Positions 9,123-16,727 of a DNA stretch of 64,000 nt are shown one piece after another. This DNA is from CAVTLG01 sp963735495 (lineage in GTDB: Bacteria; Chloroflexota; Ktedonobacteria; Ktedonobacterales; Ktedonobacteraceae), in NCBI GenBank assembly GCA_963735495.1, contig CAVTLG010000002.1:434001-498000 (forward strand), read 5' to 3'. Below the pieces are notes generated by a model. It saw only the letters and a program-made list of their open reading frames with translations. It ran no database searches and was not told where the DNA came from. Made by a program: the position numbers and the translations under genes. The first letter of the stretch is position 1. Each line of letters starts with the position of its first letter.

Positions 9123-9206
9123 ATGAGCGGAACCTTCATTTCTTTATAAAATAGGCATGCAAAGACACATATAAGCTAGTGTCCAAGGTACACTTCCTCA
9201 TCAAAT

Positions 9207-9236
9207 ATCGTAGCATAGAGCAGGTGCTAAAGTCAA
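9207..9236 (-). promoter_or_regulatory. nuoA: promoter of the nuo operon
   Basis: On the minus strand TTGACT (9236-9231), an 18-bp spacer and TACGAT (9212-9207) give a good sigma70-type promoter, which predicts a leader of roughly 75-80 nt before nuoA. The rest of the 343-bp gap between nuoA and the next gene (9123-9465) shows nothing else that I can assign. Confidence 0.65.
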
Positions 9237-9465
9237 ATTAGAAGAACAGAACTTGCGCACAATCGAAGCATAGATATATTGTATGTATGCACTAACCATC
9301 TATAGGAAAGATAGACGAGGTTTCGCGCTGACACATCTAGCCGTCGCGCTGTAAAATATGCATAAGATCTATTCATCCGAAAGAGGAATGGGTAGGGTGC
9401 TATTTTTATACATGTGTGATGCCACTGTTGAGAATTTTACTGGCAAATCAGAAGAAGGAGCAGAT

Positions 9466-9810
9466 ATGGCTCAGAAACAAAAGCTGCAAGTCGCAGCCAT
9501 CCCTGAAGTGCAACCTGCACAAACAACGCTACCAGCAAGTGCGCCAGCCACAGAGCGAGCAATCCAACCGGGCGTCCAGCCACACTATCCAGAGTGGCCG
9601 ACCTCGAAACCCGGTCCTCGCGCGAAGCTACCACCATCCGGCATGCGACCCGTCAACGCGTTCCGGCCCGAGCAGGTGGCCGAGATTGGTTATGACCAGG
9701 CCACAGGCGAGCCCGGCAATGACAGCGCACTCTATTCACAATCCGCAGATAAGCTCAGCCAGCCAGCAACCGCGCAGGATGCATTAGGGAAGTACAAGCA
9801 ACGGCTATAA
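9466..9810 (+). CDS. small proline-rich disordered protein, unknown function
   Basis: A 114-residue protein beginning MAQKQKLQVAAIPEVQ. The ATG at 9466 is preferred over in-frame upstream starts because AAGGAG lies six bases before it. The sequence is rich in Pro, Ala, Gln and Ser, with no hydrophobic segment, no Cys and no recognisable domain, so it is probably disordered and cytoplasmic. It is divergent from nuoA and followed by two strong RNA hairpins (9841-9960). I do not recognise a family. Confidence 0.55.
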   Translation: MAQKQKLQVAAIPEVQPAQTTLPASAPATERAIQPGVQPHYPEWPTSKPGPRAKLPPSGMRPVNAFRPEQVAEIGYDQATGEPGNDSALYSQSADKLSQPATAQDALGKYKQRL

Positions 9811-9840
9811 GCTGCTTTTTCCTGAGGCCTCTCTCTGCGA

Positions 9841-9908
9841 GGCCACCTTTGTGCGAACAGAACAACAGAGCCGTGATAGCTCTGTTTGCACGTATCGCTC
9901 AGGTGGCC
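9841..9908. repeat. three-tier imperfect hairpin
   Basis: Nested inverted repeats: GGCCACCT (9841-9848) with AGGTGGCC (9901-9908), GTGC (9851-9854) with GCAC (9888-9891), and AACAGAGC (9864-9871) with GCTCTGTT (9879-9886). It lies between the convergent genes ending at 9810 and 10041, so a terminator role is possible, but there is no T-run. Confidence 0.5.
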
Positions 9909-9925
9909 TATCTCTGCTTGCGAGC

Positions 9926-9960
9926 GAGCCGATAACGCACGGAAAGTAGTTATTCGGCTC
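9926..9960. repeat. hairpin between convergent genes
   Basis: GAGCCGATAAC (9926-9936) pairs with GTTATTCGGCTC (9949-9960), an 11-bp stem with one bulged base and a 12-base loop. Together with the hairpin just before it, this may end transcription from both sides. Confidence 0.5.
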
Positions 9961-10040
9961 TCTGTCCACAAAGGGAAAATTTACCCGTAATCGGGGGATG
10001 CTTCCGTAACGCTTTGCGATGACACATTGTCAGGGGTCAA

Positions 10041-10544
10041 TTAACTGACAGGTTCTTCTGGCGTCGAGATCAGGATGCGCAAGAAGCGTCTAACGGCCCA
10101 GAAAAGCAGCCAGTAAATAGCCATAGCGATCAAGGTAGACCACTCAAACCACTGGTTAGGCTCGCGAATCGCTGCCGAGTGCACAATATTGGCAAAAGGG
10201 AAAAGGACGATAGCAGTTAACGCGTAGAGAAAACCAGCAAACAAGTTGGATGGATCAGCTCCAATCAACATCAATAAGAAGCGGATAGCTAAGGTTGCTT
10301 CCAGCACAGCAATAAACCACTGCACGAAGTCAGTGAGCTTGCCAATAGCATACCTGACAGTGCGTGCCTCTTCCTGGCGTATCTCGGCGCTCTCAACTTC
10401 TTGCATCGATTCCGCAGGTGGCTGCAGAGGGAGTTGCGGTTGTACTGGCTTGGGTGGTAAATCCTCCATACGTTCCCGCTGAGGCAGTACGTCAGTCGGT
10501 GGTACGCGAGTAGTAGGTTCATCTGGATAAGGATTATTGCGCAT
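10041..10544 (-). CDS. YggT-family membrane protein
   Basis: A 167-residue protein with a disordered Pro/Gln/Glu-rich N-terminal half (residues 1-60) and a C-terminal membrane half. The segment RFLLMLIGADPSNLFAGF followed by ALTAIVLFPF matches the YggT pattern (a helix, a loop with Asn/Pro, a second helix). A third hydrophobic stretch (TLIAMAIYWLLFWAV) is present. GAGGAAGG precedes the ATG. YggT proteins are linked to envelope or cell-division functions, but the role here is unknown. The long cytoplasmic extension is unusual for YggT. Confidence 0.75.
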   Translation of the reverse strand: MRNNPYPDEPTTRVPPTDVLPQRERMEDLPPKPVQPQLPLQPPAESMQEVESAEIRQEEARTVRYAIGKLTDFVQWFIAVLEATLAIRFLLMLIGADPSNLFAGFLYALTAIVLFPFANIVHSAAIREPNQWFEWSTLIAMAIYWLLFWAVRRFLRILISTPEEPVS

Positions 10545-10643
10545 CCGGCCTTCCTCTCAATACGATTAGCCAAGCACGTGTGAACACGTAAGGTCAGTAT
10601 TTATTGCTCTGATTGGATTATAACATGATTTGCGGCTGGTGCG

Positions 10644-12425
10644 CTACGTGTTATCCCTCATTAATAAGATAACCCCGTCAGCCTCCGCTATCTGGCGAAA
10701 CTGGCGCGAACGTCGTAATTGATTTAATACCATTAAAAAATTAGCAGAACGTGATGTGTCCTCAGGTGAAACGGCATCCAGATCAACTACTACATATTCG
10801 ACAGTACGATCAACACCAGATGAAGATGTTTCATAAGTGAGCTGTGGGAAGACAGTAATATAGCGACGATCCGTCAAATGAGGGTTGAGGTTGCCGCCAG
10901 CCGAAACAGAAGCGTCAGGAGGGATGAGATCGAGCACCTGTTGGATCTGTTGTTCCCGGTAGCCGGTGAAGAGCTGACCGGGCCAGAAGTAGTCCAGAAA
11001 AGGCATCATAACCGCGAAGTTGAGTGCGAACATCGCTATAATCCACAGGGCAACGTAGCGCTGAAAGCGCGGGACAGACGCGCGCCTGGCAAGATCTAAC
11101 AGTTGTGAGTTGCCACGTTGTCCCTGCCGGATACTCCATTTCCGCAGCACGGAAAGATATGTACGTAGTCGCGTAACAAGTGGGTGTTTGATGCTGCTAT
11201 GCACTATATATGCTACTGACGCTATTGTATTACGCATGATGCGACAACCAACAGTATAGATTGCGACAAGCACAGGTATACGCGCCCCGCGCCGACTGGC
11301 TTTTTGATCAAGGCTAGTTTCGTTGATCATGCCGTCTATTGCTTCATCACGCCAATGATACCAGCGTAGCAGCAGACGACGCGTGCCATAAATAGCGGCA
11401 ATACTGATAAAAGGGATGATGGCTGCGTTATAGTGGTAAACTCCACTATGATAAGCAGCGCCAGAAGCGAGCAGGTTGATAGCCAGACTGGGTAACGTCG
11501 GCAGCAGCCACTCCGGCGCAAGCAAGGCCAGGAAACCCGTGCTACGCAGCAAATTGATCAGATAGTAGACACGGTCCAGCGTGAGGAAGACGGCGAAAAG
11601 CAGCCAGGGATGCAGTAAGACATTCACAACTGCTGCGGAGGGCGTACTTCCTAGCGCGGCATAGCGATACCAGTAGTTGTTATGCTGTGCACCGGGAAAG
11701 AAATGCGGCATGACAATAAAGAACGCGCAGGCACTCCACAGGATACCTCCTATGAAGAGCGCGATCCCCAGGCGCGGTAAGGCATACTTCCAGATCACCA
11801 GGATGCCTAGCATGGCTACGGCCAAGGGCATATCTTCTTTACATGCGCACGCAAGAATGCAAGCAACTACAAACCAGCCATAACGTCGGCAGTCAAGGGC
11901 TAATACGGCGTAGAGCAGCAAGGGAGTTGCCAGGCTAACAGGATGGAAATCATAGAGATTCATGCCCAGCAGGGACGGCGAGGCCAGGTAAGCAGCGGCC
12001 ATAACAGGTGCGAGGAGAGGAAATGGTGGTAATTGTCTGCGCATCAGGAGGAAAACGGGCAGCGCTCCAGCCGCCAGAGCGATAGTTTGGAAAATGAGTA
12101 GAATACGCGGATCAGCATGGAAGGCGTAGAGTAGCGAGAGGAGCAGGAGAATTGGCTCAACATGTGTGGCCAGGCGTGTTGGTGGGCCATAATTGTCAGA
12201 GCCCTGATTGGTAAATTGAAATGGGCGTCCATGAATAGTATTCCAGATCGCCTGGTCCATGTTGCCAAGATCAAATGCATCCGCCTTGAACGTGGTATAG
12301 CGCAGCACAGCCTGATCACTGACCAGGATGGCATAAGCCAGCATGAGCAGCACCAGGATAATCCAGGCAAGACGCAGTTGTGCAAGGTATGTGAAGTCGG
12401 AACGCGGACGCCAGCGTTTTATCAT
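10644..12425 (-). CDS. DUF2079 polytopic membrane protein
   Basis: A 593-residue protein with about ten hydrophobic segments. The N-terminal motif FDLGNMDQAIWNTIHGRPF and the following THVEPILLLLSLLYA match DUF2079, a GT-C-like family related to membrane glycosyltransferases. Charged loops separate the helices around residues 365-440. The C-terminal soluble part (DLIPPDASVSAGGNLNPHL) also fits the family. I start at the ATG at 12425 rather than the TTG one codon earlier, with GAGAGG upstream. The sugar donor and acceptor are unknown. Confidence 0.8.
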   Translation of the reverse strand: MIKRWRPRSDFTYLAQLRLAWIILVLLMLAYAILVSDQAVLRYTTFKADAFDLGNMDQAIWNTIHGRPFQFTNQGSDNYGPPTRLATHVEPILLLLSLLYAFHADPRILLIFQTIALAAGALPVFLLMRRQLPPFPLLAPVMAAAYLASPSLLGMNLYDFHPVSLATPLLLYAVLALDCRRYGWFVVACILACACKEDMPLAVAMLGILVIWKYALPRLGIALFIGGILWSACAFFIVMPHFFPGAQHNNYWYRYAALGSTPSAAVVNVLLHPWLLFAVFLTLDRVYYLINLLRSTGFLALLAPEWLLPTLPSLAINLLASGAAYHSGVYHYNAAIIPFISIAAIYGTRRLLLRWYHWRDEAIDGMINETSLDQKASRRGARIPVLVAIYTVGCRIMRNTIASVAYIVHSSIKHPLVTRLRTYLSVLRKWSIRQGQRGNSQLLDLARRASVPRFQRYVALWIIAMFALNFAVMMPFLDYFWPGQLFTGYREQQIQQVLDLIPPDASVSAGGNLNPHLTDRRYITVFPQLTYETSSSGVDRTVEYVVVDLDAVSPEDTSRSANFLMVLNQLRRSRQFRQIAEADGVILLMRDNT

Positions 12426-12476
12426 CAATAATGAGCCTCTCCCTATATAGGGCCTGTTCTCAATCTAGCAGCGAAT

Positions 12477-13076
12477 TTAAATGATAATCACACCGTACCA
12501 GATGCCAATAACAACGAGTAGCATAAAGGACCAGACAACCACTCCCTCAGGCCACGTGCCAGTACGAAAACGCCAATGCGAGTTGGGGGGAAATCCATAG
12601 CGCTTAGGATTAGGCCAGAAGAGCGGGACCCCACCAAATGTGAGTGCGTCGGCTGCGATATGCATGACACACCCGAATAGTATGCCAATGAAAACCAGGT
12701 GCGAACCGGCAACGAGTGATGCAGGAAAGGCCAGACCGCGTTGACTCAATAAATAGACGACGAGCTGTTCCAGTCCAATCGCCAATAATGATCCCAGAGC
12801 CAGCCCCAGCAGGCTATGAAACAAGGTGCGATGACCTGCCAGATGCTGAATTTCTTTGCTGATAGGACCAAGGCGACGTCCCATCATGCTGCGCGCATTA
12901 TCGATATCGGGCAAGAGGGCACCAAAGCCGACCGCGAGATAATAGGTAGCCTTTTTCACAAGCAGCGCAAGGGGGACTGATGCGGCCAGAGTCAGAGGCG
13001 TACCGGTTAAATGGAGCGCGCTGTCCAGGACGACGCCAGCGGTGAGACCAACTAATAGATGTGATTTCCCTTGCAT
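12477..13076 (-). CDS. YdjM-like membrane-bound metal-dependent hydrolase (DUF457)
   Basis: A 199-residue protein with four or five hydrophobic helices. Metal-binding candidates typical of YdjM/DUF457 are visible: GKSHLLVG near the start, LLPDIDNARS, GHRTLFHS, and HIAADALTFGGVPLFWP. GAGAGGG precedes the ATG. It follows the DUF2079 gene on the same strand with 51 bp between, so they may be co-transcribed. Substrate unknown. Confidence 0.82.
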   Translation of the reverse strand: MQGKSHLLVGLTAGVVLDSALHLTGTPLTLAASVPLALLVKKATYYLAVGFGALLPDIDNARSMMGRRLGPISKEIQHLAGHRTLFHSLLGLALGSLLAIGLEQLVVYLLSQRGLAFPASLVAGSHLVFIGILFGCVMHIAADALTFGGVPLFWPNPKRYGFPPNSHWRFRTGTWPEGVVVWSFMLLVVIGIWYGVIII

Positions 13077-13436
13077 GTGAACCCTCTCGGCAAAAGTATA
13101 GTCGTTTCAAAAGCATAGGTTGCCAGGTAATTGTAGGGGCTTATGGAACAAATGTCAACAGATCCGATCGCCTGGCGCACGCTGCCTCTTATATCGACAC
13201 AAACGTGGCTACCCGGTTTCCTCTCATGGACTGAGAGCTGACCCCGGATGCATTCACCCTGGCAGGAACGTACTAAAAGCAGCGAGTATGAGCAACTTTT
13301 TGTATAATAGGGAAGGCCCTGGTTTTGCTGTCAAGCGGTCGACAATTGCTGTGCTGTTATGTTATTTTAAAGTAAGAGACAACGTACGCAAGTGCGATCT
13401 ACGAAGAGTAAAGAAAAAGATTGGTTTGGAAAAAAT
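13077..13436. other. 360-bp intergenic region between divergent genes
   Basis: Divergent spacer between the YdjM-like and thioesterase genes. A good -10 box (TATAAT) occurs near 13300 on the plus strand without a convincing -35. No other feature seen. Confidence 0.4.
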
Positions 13437-13886
13437 ATGCGGGACCGATTGCAGGAACTTCAACACGTGCTTCATACGGAAATTCCGATCACGAAATATA
13501 TTCAGTTAAGCGTAGATAGCTATAATGATCGGGGTATCAAGTTGGGTGCTCCTTTGGCCGAGAACATGAATCACTTTGGAGCTGTCTTCGCTGGAAGCCT
13601 GAGTACCGTGGCAACACTGTCTGGTTGGAGTATGCTATGGTATCTGCTACGAGAACTGGACATGGATGGTACTATTGTCATCCAAAATAGTCATTGCGAC
13701 TACCTGGTGCCTGTCACAAAAGACTTCTCGGCCTATTGCTACAAACCCGCCGGGTTAGAGCTAAGTAGATTTGAACAAACACTGCGCAGAAGAGGAAGAG
13801 CGCGCATGGAACTCTATGCAGAAATAATGGAAGAGGATGTGACGGCAGTGACGTTTAAGGGTCGCTACGTGGTCTCCCTAAAGTAG
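13437..13886 (+). CDS. YiiD C-terminal-type thioesterase
   Basis: A 149-residue hot-dog-fold protein. The middle segment APLAENMNHFGAVFAGSLST is characteristic of the YiiD C-terminal family, where the Asn and His near the long helix form part of the active site; the rest (IQNSHCDYLVPVTKDFSAYC, RGRARMELYAEI) matches the beta-sheet. The ATG at 13437 gives the usual domain length; a GTG 15 codons upstream is possible. It stands alone, so the acyl substrate cannot be guessed. Confidence 0.75.
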   Translation: MRDRLQELQHVLHTEIPITKYIQLSVDSYNDRGIKLGAPLAENMNHFGAVFAGSLSTVATLSGWSMLWYLLRELDMDGTIVIQNSHCDYLVPVTKDFSAYCYKPAGLELSRFEQTLRRRGRARMELYAEIMEEDVTAVTFKGRYVVSLK

Positions 13887-13902
13887 TTGGTAGACATATC
13901 TA

Positions 13903-14102
13903 ATACCCATAGGCATCCAGAAACGCGGCTACCGCCTCCTTTTGAGGGACCGCCACAAATGCGGCTGGCTCCTCTCGGTCAGATGAGCCAAAGGCTAGAA
14001 GCGCTAGCTTCGTTTCTGACCGTTTCAGAGGATGCGCCGCTAGCTCCGCTCATGTGGCGCAGCGGAGTGCGCCTGGAGGCTCATCTGCATGCAAGGCAAT
14101 AT
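13903..14102 (+). repeat. nested palindromic repeat, copy A (200 bp)
   Basis: Begins ATACCCATA followed by GCATCCAGAAACG and ends TCATCTGCATGCAAGGCAATA, the same ends as three other copies (37459-37604, 50111-50180, 52210-52338). Inside is a second module with arms CGGTCAGATGAGCC and CGTTTCTGACCG, which lies in the opposite orientation to the inner module of the other nested copies. It occupies the gap between a plus-strand and a minus-strand gene. Confidence 0.8.
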
Positions 14103-14184
14103 AAAGCAGACTGCTGATCTGCCATTGGCACAAAATCCCTTTATTTTCAGCGTCGCGGGCTTTTATGCCAATGCTGTGGCGACA

Positions 14185-14505
14185 CTATTCTTCGGGGGGC
14201 AGGCTGATGAAGATGGAGCCATCCTGAATGCTTACCGGGTAAGTGTAGAGTTCTTGACGTGCGGGTCCGCGTAAGACTTGGCCTGTACGCACATCGAAAC
14301 GTGCGCCATGCCAGGGACATGTCACAGTACAACCGTCAAGACCACCTTCATTGAGTGGTCCACTGATATGCGTACAATTGTCAGTGAACGCGTACACCTG
14401 TCCCTCGACCTGCGCCAGGCAGATAGGTTCATCATCCACCATGAGCGATAAGAGTTGCCCCTCCGCCAGTTCTGCCAACTCTGCTACCTTGATAAAGCCC
14501 TGCAT
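14185..14505 (-). CDS. Rieske-type [2Fe-2S] ferredoxin
   Basis: A 106-residue Rieske protein. Cluster ligands are visible as CTHISGPL and, 15 residues on, CPWHGARF. There is no signal or membrane helix, so it is a soluble ferredoxin-type protein. The ATG at 14505 is chosen because AGGATC lies just upstream and the size matches stand-alone Rieske ferredoxins; in-frame upstream starts would overlap sufU. It is the last gene of the suf cluster, where such proteins are often encoded. Confidence 0.9.
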   Translation of the reverse strand: MQGFIKVAELAELAEGQLLSLMVDDEPICLAQVEGQVYAFTDNCTHISGPLNEGGLDGCTVTCPWHGARFDVRTGQVLRGPARQELYTYPVSIQDGSIFISLPPEE

Positions 14506-14524
14506 GTCAGATCCTATCTCCACC

Positions 14525-14926
14525 TTATTCGTCATCATCGTCATCGGCGGGGTGCTCAAATCCCGCGATGGCCAGCCCGCGATGAAGTACGCGTAGCGAA
14601 AGAAAGGCACATTTTGTACGCGCCGGACTGATCGGGATACCTAATGCGTCCAACACATCATCCTTGCCCAGCGCAGTAACTTCCGCTAACGTGTGGCCCT
14701 CGATCATTTCAGAGAGCATGGAAGCAGTAGCCTGACTGATAGCACAACCACGCCCCTGAAAACGGACAGCGGTCACACGGTCTCCCTCGACCTGGAGGTC
14801 CATAGCCAACTGATCTCCGCAGAGCGGATTCACATCCTCACTATGGACGTCAGGAGCTTCCAGCTTTCCATAATTGCGCGGATCACGATAATGATCCAGT
14901 ATATATTCGCGATAATCCATTGACAT
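14525..14926 (-). CDS. sufU: Fe-S cluster assembly protein SufU
   Basis: A 133-residue protein of the IscU/SufU fold. SufU receives sulfur from SufS through a zinc site. Conserved residues appear as NPLCGDQL (Cys and Asp), GRGCAISQATASML and TKCAFLSL. The ATG at 14926 follows GAGGG; a longer GTG start is less likely. The acidic C terminus (DDDDDE) is unusual. It lies directly after sufS and before the Rieske gene. Confidence 0.93.
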   Translation of the reverse strand: MSMDYREYILDHYRDPRNYGKLEAPDVHSEDVNPLCGDQLAMDLQVEGDRVTAVRFQGRGCAISQATASMLSEMIEGHTLAEVTALGKDDVLDALGIPISPARTKCAFLSLRVLHRGLAIAGFEHPADDDDDE

Positions 14927-14959
14927 AAGAAAAACCCTCAAGAGCAGAATAGGAGACAC

Positions 14960-16264
14960 CTACAAACTGAAAATTTGTTGCGCCTTGTGAAGTCCTTGCA
15001 CCAATATATCAACTTCTGCTGGCAGTGTATAGACATAAAAGCTGGCGCGTGCCGTCGCCGCCAGGCCGAAGCGGTCCATGAGAGGCTGTGCACAGTGATG
15101 ACCAGCACGGATAGCCACTCCTACCTCTTGATCAAGGATGGAAGCCAGGTCATGCGGGTGGATGTCTCCGAGCGTGAAGGAGATGACGCCGCCGCGCCGA
15201 CTGGCATCTGGACCATAGATCTTGAGGTCAGGGACCGTTGACAGTTGCTCCATCGCGTATGTCGTGATCTCGCGTTCGTGCTGCGCGATGGCGTCCATAC
15301 CTAACGCGTTCAGATAATCAATGGCAGCTCCGAAGCCAATGGCTTCAGCGATAGCTGGTGTGCCAGCCTCGAATTTCCACGGGAGATCACTCCAGGTTGA
15401 CTCGCGCAGATGCACGCTGCGAATCATATCCCCACCACCCATGAATGGTGGCATCGCCTCTAGCAGAGCACGTCGACCATACAGTGCGCCAATACCTGTC
15501 GGTCCCAGCATTTTGTGCGCGCTAAAGCAGAGAAAATCAACGTCCAGCGCCTGCACATCGACCGGCAGATGCGGGACACTTTGAGCCGCATCGAGGAGCA
15601 CAATGGCTCCAACCGCATGCGCCTGCGCAATCATCTCCTGCGCCGGATTGATGGTACCTAATACGTTGGACATGTGCGTGAAGGCTACCAGTTTGGGGTG
15701 CTGCTGCAAGAGTTGCGTGTAAATATCCAGGCGCAAAAGACCATCATCGTCGACTGGCACGAACTCCAGACGCGCTCCCGTACGCTGTGCCAACAATTGC
15801 CAGGGGACAAGATTGCTATGGTGCTCCATCTCGGTCAACACGATCAAATCGTCCGCGTGGATATTTGCGCCCCCCCAGCTGTAGGCGACCAGGTTGATGC
15901 TCTCGGTCGTGTTGCGCGTGAAGATAACTTGTTTGCTTTGACGCGCGTTGATAAAACGCGCAATCTTGATACGCGCCTGATCCATAGCCGCCGTGGCCTC
16001 TTCGCTGATCTGGTAGACGCCACGATGAATGTTCGCATGATAGTTCCGATAGTAGAAGTCCATGGCTTCGATCACGGACTCGGGCTTCTGCGAACTCGCT
16101 GTGCTGTCCAGGTAAACAAGCGGCTTACCATGAACCTCGCGCGCGAGGATCGGGAAGTCTTTGCGTATATCCTGTACCGTACGTGTCTGAGCTACCGGAG
16201 TTCTGTTATCAGGTGTTGTAAACGTTTCTAAGAAAGGATACCGAAGGTGATTATTTGTTGACAT
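14960..16264 (-). CDS. sufS: cysteine desulfurase SufS
   Basis: A PLP enzyme of about 434 residues that takes sulfur from cysteine for Fe-S assembly. The PLP lysine is in CFSAHKMLGPTG (about K251) and the catalytic cysteine in AIRAGHHCAQPLMDRFG (about C391), with the short GHHCAQP loop typical of SufS. The ATG at 16264 is preferred; a start 12 codons upstream would overlap an opposite-strand promoter. It is separated from the SufB/D scaffold by a gap of about 460 bp that holds a plus-strand RNA candidate. Confidence 0.95.
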   Translation of the reverse strand: MSTNNHLRYPFLETFTTPDNRTPVAQTRTVQDIRKDFPILAREVHGKPLVYLDSTASSQKPESVIEAMDFYYRNYHANIHRGVYQISEEATAAMDQARIKIARFINARQSKQVIFTRNTTESINLVAYSWGGANIHADDLIVLTEMEHHSNLVPWQLLAQRTGARLEFVPVDDDGLLRLDIYTQLLQQHPKLVAFTHMSNVLGTINPAQEMIAQAHAVGAIVLLDAAQSVPHLPVDVQALDVDFLCFSAHKMLGPTGIGALYGRRALLEAMPPFMGGGDMIRSVHLRESTWSDLPWKFEAGTPAIAEAIGFGAAIDYLNALGMDAIAQHEREITTYAMEQLSTVPDLKIYGPDASRRGGVISFTLGDIHPHDLASILDQEVGVAIRAGHHCAQPLMDRFGLAATARASFYVYTLPAEVDILVQGLHKAQQIFSL

Positions 16265-16283
16265 GTGTTCCGTTTCTTTCTCT

Positions 16284-16312
16284 TTGACCATTCTGAACAC
16301 CTGTGCTATACT
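16284..16312 (+). promoter_or_regulatory. strong promoter facing away from sufS
   Basis: TTGACC (16284-16289), a 17-bp spacer and TATACT (16307-16312) on the plus strand, so transcription should start near 16319. No plus-strand gene with a ribosome site follows; the downstream segment is highly structured. Confidence 0.7.
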
Positions 16313-16318
16313 GCTCTT

Positions 16319-16545
16319 GCAGTGAGCATGGTTCCCCTCGAAATCGCTGAGGGGGTAAAATCAGCGTGGGTGTTCTTCCTCTTCGCAAGCGTTCCGACTC
16401 TCGGGATAAGCCTTTCAGCGAGGCAGAGAAACGCGCTTCAAGTAGCTCCGACCCTTTGCAATTGGGGCGAGGAGTAGTGGGTACCGCAGTTTCCCCTGGA
16501 CGGCAAGCCGTCCGAACGGATGGCCGATGGGCACATTTGTCATCA
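16319..16545 (+). ncRNA. candidate structured non-coding RNA in the suf cluster
   Basis: Downstream of the promoter at 16284, about 220 bases form several stems: CCCCTC (16334-16339) with GAGGGG (16349-16354); CGCTGA (16345-16350) with TCAGCG (16361-16366), which competes with the first; a CCGA/TCGG and a GCCT/AGGC pair near 16395-16425; and GGACGG/CCGTCC with a 4-base loop (16498-16513). No ORF with a ribosome site fits. I could not match it to RNase P, SRP, tmRNA, T-box or SAM riboswitch consensus; 6S RNA is not excluded. The 3' end is a guess because no T-run is visible. Confidence 0.45.
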
Positions 16546-16727
16546 CTTTAAGATACTGTTATCATACCATCCCTGTTTTCTGTTAATATAATCAATTGAC
16601 AATGCTCGCAGGTTAGAGGACAACGCAAGGGATTGTGATTGTCCCAACGCGATCACCCATGCCTGCAAGCCCACAGTGGACAACTGCAAGGAATTATTCC
16701 TACACACGGCGAACATTGTCCTGTACG

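Noticed and set aside
16395..16425. Minus-strand similarity to the start of a SAM-I riboswitch (CTTATC..GAGAG)
   Set aside because: The other conserved parts (CTGGCCC, GCAACC) are absent.
16470..16500. T-box-like motif (GTGGGTACCGC) in the suf RNA candidate
   Set aside because: The spacing between the UGG-like bases and ACCGC is off by one and no plus-strand gene follows.
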